Positions 1-7,060 of a stretch of DNA of 22,051 nt are shown piece by piece. The DNA is from DHVE2 group archaeon (lineage in GTDB: Archaea > Thermoplasmatota > Thermoplasmata > Thermoplasmatales > Aciduliprofundaceae), in NCBI GenBank assembly GCA_015522955.1, contig WALG01000113.1, positions 1 to 22,051 on the forward strand. Reading direction: 5' to 3'. How positions within the stretch are numbered: position 1 is the first letter of the stretch; the number at the start of each line of letters is the position of its first letter. The position numbers and the translations under genes were made by a program. The notes beneath the pieces were generated by a model, which saw only the letters and a program-made list of their open reading frames with translations, did not search any database and was not told the origin of the DNA.

Positions 1-956
1 ATGCTTCAAAATGTTAGTGTAAAGGACAACATGCAGGGAATGGTTTTTGAACTTTCGAACAATGTTGAATTAAAGAACAGTACCTTCAGCAATAATATGC
101 GGGGTCTATGGCTTGTAAACTCTCAGAGAATCACAATTTCAGGTAATAATTTTGAGCATAATAACATTCTAATCAGTGGTAATTCCGCCGAGTACTGGGA
201 CTCACATACCATTGACGCAAGTAACAAGGCCAATGGAAAAACTATAAGGTATGTTACCAATAACATGGGGGAATATCTCACAGTAGTATGGGAGAACTGA
301 TCATAGCATCCTCACATAATATTGTAGTAGAAAATGTGAGCATAATTGGCGGCGATGCAGGTATGATGCTTGGCTTTTCCTTCTTAATCACCGTGAGGAA
401 CTCCACATTTACACAGCAGGGACTTTATAATATATTTTCCACCCATCTATCCTCAAGCATGTTCTTCGGGATGGTGGCAGAGAACGGAGAAATAGATGGT
501 GCAACCTTTAGATATTCAGACAGCAACATTATATCCAATAGTTCATTCTCAAACAATCTTTATGGGTTGGTGTTTTATCGCTGCAATAACAATATCATAA
601 GAAACAAAACCATCAGGGACAATTTCTTTCAGGGTATAAAAATTACATTCAGCAGTGGAAATGAAATATATCATAACAATTTCATAGATAATAACCCAAA
701 TGCCTATGACTCCTCACAAAACAATTTCTGGAATGCTACCTCTTCTATGGGGGGCAACTACTGGAGTGATTACACGGGAACCGATGACAATGGGGATGGT
801 ATCGGAGATACACCTTACACGTTGGGCAATGTGGTTGACCACTATCCCCTGATGAGCCCGGTGAACATAGTGATTCCTGAACTGACATGGATTGCTGTGA
901 CCATGTCCCTTGTCCTGGCCCTTGCCCTAATTCTGCTCAGGAGAAGTTCCTCCTAA
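1..956 (+). pseudogene. NosD-like right-handed beta-helix surface protein, 5'-truncated by the window and frameshifted
   Basis: Two consecutive frames encode one protein. Frame 1 (1-300) has Asn-rich beta-helix rungs such as NNVELKNSTFSNN and NSQRITISGNNF. The second frame (to 956) continues with ASSHNIVVENVSI and NNNIIRNKTIRDN, then the hallmark NYWSDYTGTDDNGDGIGDTPY-type block that ends many archaeal NosD/periplasmic copper-binding-like proteins. It finishes with a hydrophobic segment (starting near PELTWIAV) and a short Arg/Ser tail, which looks like a C-terminal membrane anchor. The frames join in the G5 run at 267-271: one extra G, or a -1 slip, would give a continuous MGGISHSSMGELIIA. 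The family is usually exported and carbohydrate- or metal-associated, but the substrate is unknown here. The ATG at base 1 is probably internal, because the repeats are already under way. It may be a true pseudogene, a sequencing error or a slippage-expressed gene. Confidence 0.72.
267..271 (+). other. G5 homopolymer at the frame switch of the NosD-like gene
   Basis: Frame 1 runs from base 1 to a TGA at 298-300. The downstream frame is closed upstream by a TAA at 261-263. The overlap window 264-297 therefore must hold the switch, and the run of five G at 267-271 is the only homopolymer in it. A one-base gain restores the reading frame with family-like sequence on both sides. Confidence 0.6.
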
Positions 957-968
957 TTTTTTATTTTT
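957..968 (+). terminator. U-rich archaeal-type terminator after the NosD-like gene
   Basis: A run of six T, then A, then five T begins immediately after the TAA stop at 954-956. Euryarchaeal RNA polymerase terminates at such U tracts without needing a hairpin. It lies in the 10-bp gap between two convergent genes and overlaps the stop codon of the minus-strand gene. Confidence 0.5.
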
Positions 969-1347
969 ACAACCTCTCGTAGTACGAAGATTTTAACACC
1001 CGCAAATTGAGTTCCTCATCGCTTAAGTCACATACTTCGTTCAGCAAATTCTCAATATTTTTTATTACATCCTCGGGGAGATGTATCTCCACAGTGGCAT
1101 CATCTTTTATCCTAAGAACCTTGTATCTCTCACCCTGAACCTTCTCCACCGGAAGTTCCTCAAGAATTTTCGGCAATTTCTCACTGTAGAAGCCATAGGG
1201 CGTTTTCTGATAATCTATATCAGTTAATTTTCTGCCTGTATCGCGCAGATATTTTATATCCAAAAGGGCCACCAATCTGCTTATATGAAAGGGATGGAGA
1301 CCTTCACACACTCGCAGGAGATATAGCACAATATCCTTTTCATACAT
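967..1347 (-). CDS. Panacea/SocA (DUF4065)-like small protein
   Basis: About 126 residues. The first half reads like the Panacea/SocA-type fold: a helical start (YEKDIVLYLLRVCEG), then HISRLVALLDIKYLRDTGRKL and a YGFYSEKLPKIL segment matching the family's 'YGP...l' signature. The second half is acidic and helical, with no recognised motif. No signal peptide, membrane segment or Cys pair is visible. Panacea domains are known as antitoxin or proteolysis-adaptor modules, but this copy has no obvious toxin beside it. It is the last gene of the Fe-S ATPase operon. I chose the ATG at 1347, which overlaps the previous stop as TGATG and has GAGG about 9 nt upstream, over the ATG at 1356, which would leave no space for a ribosome site. 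The family call is from pattern memory only. Confidence 0.5.
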   Translation of the reverse strand: MYEKDIVLYLLRVCEGLHPFHISRLVALLDIKYLRDTGRKLTDIDYQKTPYGFYSEKLPKILEELPVEKVQGERYKVLRIKDDATVEIHLPEDVIKNIENLLNEVCDLSDEELNLRVLKSSYYERL

Positions 1348-2219
1348 CACAACCATCCTCTTACAACTTCTGCTATTTTTCTTATTTCCCGAGCAGGAGG
1401 AGACTCAGGCATGAATTCTACCAAAGGACGCATCGAAGATAGAGATTTCGGCACTGCGGAGTGATAGGGAATCCTCCCTAGTATTTCCACACCGTTCTCT
1501 CTGGCAAATTTCTCCAGACCATTATAGCCAGGATTTATGCCATCCTTGTTTATAACCAAAAACGATTCTATGCGAAAATGCTGAGTGAGATAATATGCAC
1601 GCATCAAATCGCTCAAACTTGAGGGTGTGGGCTCTGCAATCAGTATGGCTTTATTTGCTCCGCTCAGAGAAGCGATGACCTGACATCCTATACCTGCAGC
1701 AGCATCCACTATTATATGCTTTGCTTTACCTTCTTTTACCCATTCTTTGGCAATATTCTTTTCTTCGGTAACCAGTTTTCCGCTGTTGGGCTTACCCACA
1801 TCAAGTTCTGCGGAGACAAGTGGACCATATGGTGTAAATGCGGTTCTTATCCATCCAGATACCGAGGGGGATATCTCAATTGCCCCCTCCACTGGGCACA
1901 CAGCTTTACAGGCACCGCATCCCTCACACAGGTATTCCTTTATTCTGCGCTGACCATCTGCTTCGTATATTGCCTCGTAGATACAAACAGAATCACACAC
2001 CCCGCAGTTTATGCAAGAAGAATTTATAGTAGCAGTATGTGCTGCAATAACTTCACGCTCCTCATTCCAGTGTTGAACATTGAAAACAAGATGAAGATTA
2101 GGGGCCTCCGCATCAGCATCTACCGCTGCAATTCCATAATCTTTAAGCAGGGTGATAAGTGAGCCAGTGAATGTGCTCTTGCCCACACCACCTTTTCCGC
2201 TGGCTATAACAAGATCCAT
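1347..2219 (-). CDS. MinD/Mrp-type P-loop ATPase with inserted 2[4Fe-4S] ferredoxin domain (first of two)
   Basis: 290 residues. The deviant Walker A motif GKGGVGKST is at residues 8-16, followed by the switch-type VDADAEAPN near residue 33. A ferredoxin domain is inserted next, with clusters at C69/C72/C75/C79 and C98/C101/C104/C108, and then the second half of the ATPase fold (IIVDAAAGIGCQ, LIAEPTPSSL). This is the COG1149 arrangement known from NifH/MinD-related ATPases in Fe-S or Mo cofactor handling and in the ORP systems of sulfate reducers. The client is unknown here. It overlaps the upstream paralogue by one base (TGATG) if the second ATG is used. GGAGGTGA sits just upstream of two consecutive ATGs (2222 and 2219), so the start could be one residue longer. 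It probably acts as a heterodimer partner of its neighbour; that is inference. Confidence 0.88.
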   Translation of the reverse strand: MDLVIASGKGGVGKSTFTGSLITLLKDYGIAAVDADAEAPNLHLVFNVQHWNEEREVIAAHTATINSSCINCGVCDSVCIYEAIYEADGQRRIKEYLCEGCGACKAVCPVEGAIEISPSVSGWIRTAFTPYGPLVSAELDVGKPNSGKLVTEEKNIAKEWVKEGKAKHIIVDAAAGIGCQVIASLSGANKAILIAEPTPSSLSDLMRAYYLTQHFRIESFLVINKDGINPGYNGLEKFARENGVEILGRIPYHSAVPKSLSSMRPLVEFMPESPPAREIRKIAEVVRGWL

Positions 2220-3085
2220 CATGTCACCTCCTCTATTCTCTTCACAATCTCTCTGAAAATTCTCGCACCCCTGCTATCTGGATATTTCTCCACCACAGGA
2301 ACGCCGCTTACATAACTCTTCAAAATCTCATTTAGCATGGGTATTTCCGCTATAATTTCTGCACTGTACCTTTGCACGATATCATGGTGAGATATATTGC
2401 TTAAATCACTACGATTTACTACCACCCACGCCTTTAGATCCAGTTTTCTCAGAAGTTTGAGTATCATCTCGAGATCGTGTAAACCAAGAGGTGTTGGCTC
2501 AGTTACTGTGATAACAATGGCGGAATCCTCAATGGCTGCAGCCACATGGTTTCCTGTACCGGGCATTGTATCGAAAAGATATATGTCTGCATGGATTCCC
2601 ATGGCTCTTCTCCGCGCTGCAAGAACTGTGGGATATGAGCGCTCTTCCCCCTCGTTCAGCCTCCCCGTTACAAGGTCCAAATTCTCGTTTATTTTTGTAT
2701 GATACGTATATCCCACAAGTCTTTTATCATCCAGTATTGCTCCCTCCTCCGGACATACTAACTGGCATGTGCGGCATCCGGAGCACAGGGTGGGCATGAG
2801 AAGAGGATAACCCTCTTTAAACTTGAGCAACGCGTTCTCTGCACAGTTTTCTATGCACTCTCCACATTTCGTGCATTTTGAGTAATCAAATTTGGGCTTG
2901 AACAGATAAACTTCTTCCTCATTCTCAAGATTTGCAGATAGAAGTATGTGGTCGTTTGGGCACTCCACGTCAGCATCTACCAGAACCACATGATATTTCT
3001 CTGCAAGAAGAAGAGCAAGATTTGTGGCCACTGTGCTTTTACCGGTGCCTCCTTTCCCACCGGTAACCGTAATTTTGAGGCTCAT
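2219..3085 (-). CDS. MinD/Mrp-type P-loop ATPase with inserted 2[4Fe-4S] ferredoxin domain (second of two)
   Basis: 288 residues from the ATG at 3085, paralogous to the gene downstream. Residues 9-18 hold the P-loop GGKGGTGKST, then VDADVECPND. Two [4Fe-4S] motifs follow: CTKCGECIENC, whose last Cys is followed by Ala rather than the usual Pro, and CSGCRTCQLVCP. The second ATPase half carries FDTMPGTGNH and VTEPTPLGLHDLE. The ATG at 3085 has GGTGA five bases upstream. The longer GTG start at 3094 would lie inside that ribosome site, so I rejected it. The gene begins 5 nt after the stop of the dinitrogenase-cofactor-like gene. The trio matches the bacterial ORP/Mrp neighbourhood, where paired ATPases act with a small metal-cluster-binding protein. 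Cytoplasmic; exact role unknown. Confidence 0.88.
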   Translation of the reverse strand: MSLKITVTGGKGGTGKSTVATNLALLLAEKYHVVLVDADVECPNDHILLSANLENEEEVYLFKPKFDYSKCTKCGECIENCAENALLKFKEGYPLLMPTLCSGCRTCQLVCPEEGAILDDKRLVGYTYHTKINENLDLVTGRLNEGEERSYPTVLAARRRAMGIHADIYLFDTMPGTGNHVAAAIEDSAIVITVTEPTPLGLHDLEMILKLLRKLDLKAWVVVNRSDLSNISHHDIVQRYSAEIIAEIPMLNEILKSYVSGVPVVEKYPDSRGARIFREIVKRIEEVT

Positions 3086-3090
3086 GACCC

Positions 3091-3570
3091 TCACCAGGAA
3101 TATCTACCAGAGCCCATACCCCCACGACCACGGCCCATTCCTCTGCCTCTGCCCATGCCTCTACCGCGACCCATTCCACGGCCCATACCACCTCCCATGC
3201 CGGGACCCATTCCCGCACTAGATGTTGTGGATTGTGCAGGAGGTAATTCACCACGCAGATACATAAGTACTGCTTCTTCAATCTTCACTGGAGGTGATGT
3301 GCGCATATCCACTCCAGCCATATTAAGTGCCTGGGCTGAATTCGGGCCTATCGCGCCTGCAATTACTGCGTTACAACCTTCATTTATCACAACTTGTGCT
3401 GCTTGAATACCCGCACCACCTGCCGCCGACGCTGCTGGATTGGGTATTACATATGCTCTCTTTATGTTCTGACCTTCTACCTCAACCACTGTGTAGGTAG
3501 GGCACCTTCCAAATTGCTGGTTCACAACGTCCTCGAGTCCTCCTGTTTGCGATGCTACACATATCTTCAT
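3091..3570 (-). CDS. Dinitrogenase iron-molybdenum cofactor/ORP-family protein with Gly-Met-Arg tail
   Basis: 159 residues. Residues 1 to about 112 fit the NifX/NafY/ORP fold (PF02579 type): MKICVASQTGGLEDVV, FGRCPTYTVVEVEG, GGAGIQAAQVVINEGC, AGAIGPNSAQALNMAG. The family binds or carries metal-sulfur clusters such as FeMo-co precursors or the Mo-Cu cluster of orange protein. From about residue 124 the protein becomes a low-complexity tail of GMGRG repeats ending in GSGRYSW. Such Gly/Met-rich tails do occur in this family; Arg and Met make it a possible nucleic-acid or soft-metal contact, which is inference. It is first in the operon with the two ferredoxin-bearing MinD ATPases. The ATG is preceded by GGTGAG four bases upstream. 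No nitrogenase gene is present, so nitrogen fixation should not be inferred. Confidence 0.85.
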   Translation of the reverse strand: MKICVASQTGGLEDVVNQQFGRCPTYTVVEVEGQNIKRAYVIPNPAASAAGGAGIQAAQVVINEGCNAVIAGAIGPNSAQALNMAGVDMRTSPPVKIEEAVLMYLRGELPPAQSTTSSAGMGPGMGGGMGRGMGRGRGMGRGRGMGRGRGGMGSGRYSW

Positions 3571-3648
3571 TTTGGCTCACCGAAGGGCTTATTGGCAACA
3601 CCCTTTTAAAACTTACTGGACATATCTGGGAAATGCACAAACATCAAC

Positions 3649-3656
3649 TATTTAAA
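3649..3656 (-). promoter_or_regulatory. TATA box candidate for the Fe-S ATPase operon
   Basis: Read on the minus strand this is TTTAAATA with an A-rich upstream flank. A start about 26 bp downstream would fall near 3625-3628, giving a leader of roughly 55 nt with GGTGAG at 3575-3580. A weaker alternative, TTTAAAAG at 3603-3610, would give a much shorter leader. Confidence 0.45.
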
Positions 3657-3690
3657 TTTCATTCCACCGGTCTCAGTGAAGGTGAAAATT

Positions 3691-3698
3691 TTTAAATA
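3691..3698 (+). promoter_or_regulatory. TATA box for the secreted protein gene, predicting a leaderless transcript
   Basis: TTTAAATA is centred about 26 bp before the ATG at 3721, which is the usual distance from TATA box to transcription start in archaea. The transcript would start at or next to the ATG. No ribosome site precedes that ATG, which agrees with a leaderless mRNA. Confidence 0.55.
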
Positions 3699-3720
3699 CT
3701 ATTTGACTTTCCTCTGTCTG

Positions 3721-4287
3721 ATGAAGCATACACTCATTGCCGTACTCTCCGTTCTTGTGCTTCTTGCCTCTCTGCTAGCCCAGAGTCCTGCAGTGCATGC
3801 CCAAGGGAATGAGAAATCTCCATATCCCACAATAACAGTAATATTCTCTGATGGAAAAGAGTACAACATAACAGGCAAGATGTGGGGTGTCACGATATAT
3901 CCCTATATTGAGGGGAGAGTCCATTCATACAACTGGCAGGATAAAATAACGTATCTGTTTTTTGACAGAAGCCTTAAAGGCCTGAATCCCTATGGAATTG
4001 ACTTCATCCGTGCCCTTGAGAGAATGACGCTAGAGCAGTTTCAGAAAAACATATTTGAGTGTGTGGGAAATGCCCTGAATTACACAGCAAATATGGATTC
4101 CGATGGGGATGGATTCACAAACATTCAGGAACTTAACAATGGTACATATCCCGGAGACCCTAATGATTATCCGGGGAAGAACGCAAAAACATTATGGGAC
4201 CTCTATGGGGGTTACATAATTGTGACCATCCTGGTAGCATCTATATTTGTCCTTTACTTTGTGTTCAATCGCGAAGGTAAAGAGTAA
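3721..4287 (+). CDS. Small exported, C-terminally anchored protein with a DxDxDG calcium-type loop
   Basis: 188 residues. Residues 1-27 form a signal peptide (MKHTLIAVLSVLVLLASLLA, then a likely cut after AVHA). The middle domain (about 35-120) is unrecognised. MDSDGDGFTNIQELNNG near residues 125-141 is a thrombospondin-3/dockerin-like Ca2+ loop, followed by TYPGDPNDYPG. Residues 163-182 are a hydrophobic helix, and the protein ends with a short charged tail (NREGKE). The likely topology is an extracytoplasmic domain held by a C-terminal anchor. The GTG at 3676 in the same frame would put 15 residues before the signal peptide and lie upstream of the TATA box, so ATG 3721 is preferred. It is transcribed divergently from the Fe-S ATPase operon and convergently with the ABC permease. 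Function unknown. Confidence 0.75.
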   Translation: MKHTLIAVLSVLVLLASLLAQSPAVHAQGNEKSPYPTITVIFSDGKEYNITGKMWGVTIYPYIEGRVHSYNWQDKITYLFFDRSLKGLNPYGIDFIRALERMTLEQFQKNIFECVGNALNYTANMDSDGDGFTNIQELNNGTYPGDPNDYPGKNAKTLWDLYGGYIIVTILVASIFVLYFVFNREGKE

Positions 4288-4288
4288 T

Positions 4289-5638
4289 TTAAAAATACAC
4301 CCATTTTTCATTGATTTTTTTGAGATTCATATATGCTAGTAGAAGCATAAATAATGATGTGACGGTGATCAGGGCTATAGAATATATGTTCAGGTCAATG
4401 CTTGCGCCCAGAAGTATTACTCCAGGAACAAAGGTGTATAGAGTGAATCTCATCACAATTCCCGGATTGAAGAGCAAACTGTGGATTCTATATCCTGAGA
4501 TATTTGCGGCTATGGAAATAAGATACAGAGTATTCACATAAAAAATACCTATGGATGGAATCAGGAGAGGGAGAGAAGCAAGGCTGAAAAATATAAGAAA
4601 TGGCAGAGAGATTATGGTAACAATTATTAGATATATGAGGATGTAGGTATATATCACATGGGATGCGTTGTATGGGAGTATCTTAAGGTAATCTACATCA
4701 TCAAGCACCGTAAGCCAACTGTAAATCACCACAGAGAAGAGGGAGAGAATTATAGACATAGAAAAAGAATTGTAAACTCCCCGGGAAGACGCCATATTAA
4801 TAATTCTCACAAATACGAAAATAAGCAGCATGGGGAAAAAGTATGTGAAAAGAGATTTGATGATTATCCCGCCACGAATAGCATCTTCAAATCCTTTAGC
4901 CACAAGAATATTGTGGAATATTCTGTGATATCTTGGAAGACTGTATCTCGCATGTTTTTGCGAATATGCAATCTCTTTCGGTGTGAGAAAATATGCGAGG
5001 AGGATAAAGAGAAATAGAAGTGTAAAACTCAAAAGAAGATAGAAAAGGCTTCGGCTTACATGGAACATGGCCACGGGAAATGGGAGATGCCCCATAAGAT
5101 AAAGGATTAGATACACAACAATGAGAGAGATTAGAATAAGATATCCTGCTTTCCATCTACTATCTACAGCGAAGGAGAGATAACCAAGAGAGTAGCCCAG
5201 GAGCATGGAAAGAAAAAGCGAGAAGGTAAAAATGCTCACCTGTAGAGGTATAAGTGGAGTGTAAAGCACACTTAAAAGAAGACCTGAATACACAGGCAAG
5301 ATAAAGAGAAGAGAGTAGTAGATAACATCACGAAGAAACACATAAAAGTAAATCTTACGGGGTGTAAGAGGAAGACTTGCACTCACAGATATCATTGAAT
5401 TTTTCTCCCTGCTACGACCTAAGAATTCAAAGGAACTTACTCCAAAGCCATATAAAAACGAACCAATAAGAGTGAGATTTAAAAATTTTACGTATGAGAA
5501 AATAGCCAGAATATAGGGTAAAAAGAAGGCTGCAACCATGGTGGATATCATCCCGTAGAGTGGAAATAAAAATACCGAGAATTTTTTAGCAAGATAGACA
5601 TGCCTTCTATATTCCTCAAGTAGAAAGTACCTGAGCAT
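4289..5638 (-). CDS. ABC-2-type transporter permease, multi-pass membrane protein
   Basis: 449 residues, almost wholly hydrophobic, with roughly a dozen candidate membrane helices (for example around VAAFFLPYILAIFSYV, LILISLIVVYLILYLMG and LLLSFTLLFLFILLAYFL). There are two similar halves of about six helices separated by a hydrophilic stretch near QKHARYSLPRYHRIFH. An amphipathic SASLPLTPRKIYFYVFLRD segment is typical of ABC-2 export permeases. The gene overlaps the ATPase gene by 23 nt, a sign of translational coupling. The ATG at 5638 has GGGAG upstream; a TTG at 5644 would add two residues. The substrate cannot be told from sequence. It is the last gene of the pyrD operon. Confidence 0.8.
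   Translation of the reverse strand: MLRYFLLEEYRRHVYLAKKFSVFLFPLYGMISTMVAAFFLPYILAIFSYVKFLNLTLIGSFLYGFGVSSFEFLGRSREKNSMISVSASLPLTPRKIYFYVFLRDVIYYSLLFILPVYSGLLLSVLYTPLIPLQVSIFTFSLFLSMLLGYSLGYLSFAVDSRWKAGYLILISLIVVYLILYLMGHLPFPVAMFHVSRSLFYLLLSFTLLFLFILLAYFLTPKEIAYSQKHARYSLPRYHRIFHNILVAKGFEDAIRGGIIIKSLFTYFFPMLLIFVFVRIINMASSRGVYNSFSMSIILSLFSVVIYSWLTVLDDVDYLKILPYNASHVIYTYILIYLIIVTIISLPFLIFFSLASLPLLIPSIGIFYVNTLYLISIAANISGYRIHSLLFNPGIVMRFTLYTFVPGVILLGASIDLNIYSIALITVTSLFMLLLAYMNLKKINEKWVYF
4304..4321 (+). terminator. T-rich tract after the secreted protein gene
   Basis: Two T runs (4304-4308 and 4315-4321) lie 17-34 bp past the TAA at 4285-4287. They overlap the 3' end of the convergent permease gene. 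A U-tract terminator fits archaeal practice. Confidence 0.35.
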
Positions 5639-6311
5639 CTTCAAACTCCCTCAAGAAAAGGTCTTCCAAATCTTCCAGATTATCCACCAGTTTCACTATT
5701 TTTCCATTTTTTATTATACCAATTCTTGTGCACATACGCTGTGCAATTTCAAGGATATGCGTTGCCATGAATACAGTGTTTCCATTATCCACATATTTCT
5801 CTATGATTTTTCTTACCCTACGCTGATATAAGGGGTCAAGGTTTATAAAAGGCTCATCCAAAAACAGCAGGGTGGGATTATGGAGCATGGCCACACCAAG
5901 CATCAGTCGTTGCTTTGTACCCTTGGAGAGGTCACGGCATACTTTATCTTTCTCGCTCTTTAGTGAGAAGAGAGATGCAATTTCTTCCATTCTTTTCGTT
6001 GAAACACCCCTAACCTTGGCAACAAAGTACAGGTACTCCTCCACAGTGAGATAGTTTGGCACACTTTCTGCCTCGGGTACGATACCTACCAGTTTCCTAA
6101 CCTCCACAGGATTTTTAAGCGGATTGACACCAAGCACACGCACAAATCCCTGAGCGGGGGTCTGTCCTGTGAGTACCTTAATCAAGGTACTTTTACCGGC
6201 TCCATTTGGCCCAAGAAGACCAAATATCTCGCCACGATGAACCTCAAGATTTAGATTTCGCAGGACATGATTATTCCCATACCACTTGTTTAGATTTTTT
6301 ACCTTTATCAT
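5616..6311 (-). CDS. ABC transporter ATP-binding protein
   Basis: 231 residues. Walker A is GPNGAGKS at 34-41, the signature is LSKGTKQR at 128-135, Walker B is LLFLDEP at 148-154, and the switch His is H185 in ATHI. The signature has K in place of the usual second G (LSGGQ), as in many ABC-2 exporter ATPases. The Q-loop position reads VPEAESVP, with Glu where Gln is usual; such substitution also occurs in this subfamily. It forms a transporter with the overlapping permease. The ATG overlaps the pyrK stop by four bases (ATGA), so it is co-transcribed with the pyrimidine genes. Confidence 0.9.
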   Translation of the reverse strand: MIKVKNLNKWYGNNHVLRNLNLEVHRGEIFGLLGPNGAGKSTLIKVLTGQTPAQGFVRVLGVNPLKNPVEVRKLVGIVPEAESVPNYLTVEEYLYFVAKVRGVSTKRMEEIASLFSLKSEKDKVCRDLSKGTKQRLMLGVAMLHNPTLLFLDEPFINLDPLYQRRVRKIIEKYVDNGNTVFMATHILEIAQRMCTRIGIIKNGKIVKLVDNLEDLEDLFLREFEDAQVLST

Positions 6312-7060
6312 ATGGGTACCTTCCTTCCTGCACGGTCTCTACGGTACCTGCCAAGTTCGTCCATCTCCGCAAGTTCGTGGGAACCAAATACAGGGCCATC
6401 CACACAAACGCGATATCCGTTTATACTGCAGGAATCGCATATCCCTATACCGCACTTCATCAACCTCTCAAGGGAGGCTTGAATTTCAATTCCATGTGAT
6501 GAGGCAATGTCAATGACCTTACGAAGCATTAACTCGGGGCCACAGGTATATATTGCATCGTATTTCGTATCTTCTAAAATCTTCTCAAGCAACTCATGGG
6601 CAAATCCCTTGAATCCAAGGGAACCATCGTCGGTGGCCACGTATATTTTCCTCTCTTTGAATCTATCCATGAATAGGAGTTCATCCCGGCTCCTTGCTGC
6701 TATAAGCAAATCTCCAGGCAGGCGTTCAATTATAGGGGCAAGGGTAGCCATACCACTGCCACCTCCCACAAAAAGAATTTTTCCATTCATTGGAGAAAAT
6801 CCATGGCCATAGGGGCCACGGAGCCATAATTTATCTCCTTCATGCATGGAATGCATCCTTGAGGTTCCCGCTCCTACTTTTTTCACAGTAAATCCTTTTA
6901 TTTCGCCTATGTAGGAGATACTCATGGGAAATTCATCCACCCCCGGTAGCCAGAGCATATAGAACTGCCCGGGCATAGGGGAGGATTTATCCCTGAAAAA
7001 GAATGTTTTCACGGAGGGAGTTTCCTTCTTTATCCTTTCTATTTTTACAACACGATACAT
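6308..7060 (-). CDS. pyrK: Dihydroorotate dehydrogenase electron-transfer subunit PyrK
   Basis: 250 residues. An FAD-binding ferredoxin-reductase barrel is at 1-90 (MPGQFYMLWLPG, EFPMSISY, LRGPYGHGF). An NAD-binding domain follows (ILFVGGGSGMATLAPI near 95-110, YTCGPELML near 171). The C-terminal [2Fe-2S] motif has Cys at C203, C208, C211 and C219, the family spacing. The subunit carries electrons between the PyrD flavin and NAD or another carrier in UMP biosynthesis. The ATG starts on the base after the pyrD stop, with AGGTGA inside the pyrD 3' end as ribosome site. Confidence is high because pyrD lies directly upstream. Confidence 0.95.
   Translation of the reverse strand: MYRVVKIERIKKETPSVKTFFFRDKSSPMPGQFYMLWLPGVDEFPMSISYIGEIKGFTVKKVGAGTSRMHSMHEGDKLWLRGPYGHGFSPMNGKILFVGGGSGMATLAPIIERLPGDLLIAARSRDELLFMDRFKERKIYVATDDGSLGFKGFAHELLEKILEDTKYDAIYTCGPELMLRKVIDIASSHGIEIQASLERLMKCGIGICDSCSINGYRVCVDGPVFGSHELAEMDELGRYRRDRAGRKVPI

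Noticed and set aside
3039..3281. Repeats near the end of the cofactor-domain gene as a CRISPR-like or tandem repeat array
   Set aside because: They are short imperfect codon repeats encoding the Gly-Met-Arg tail, with no regular repeat-spacer structure.
1347..3570. Nitrogen fixation genes (NifH-like ATPases with a NifX-like protein)
   Set aside because: The ATPases carry an inserted ferredoxin domain unlike NifH, and no nifD/nifK/nifB is present.
3580..3606. AAGGG/CCCTT hairpin in the leader of the Fe-S ATPase operon as a riboswitch
   Set aside because: Only five base pairs and no conserved aptamer features recognised.
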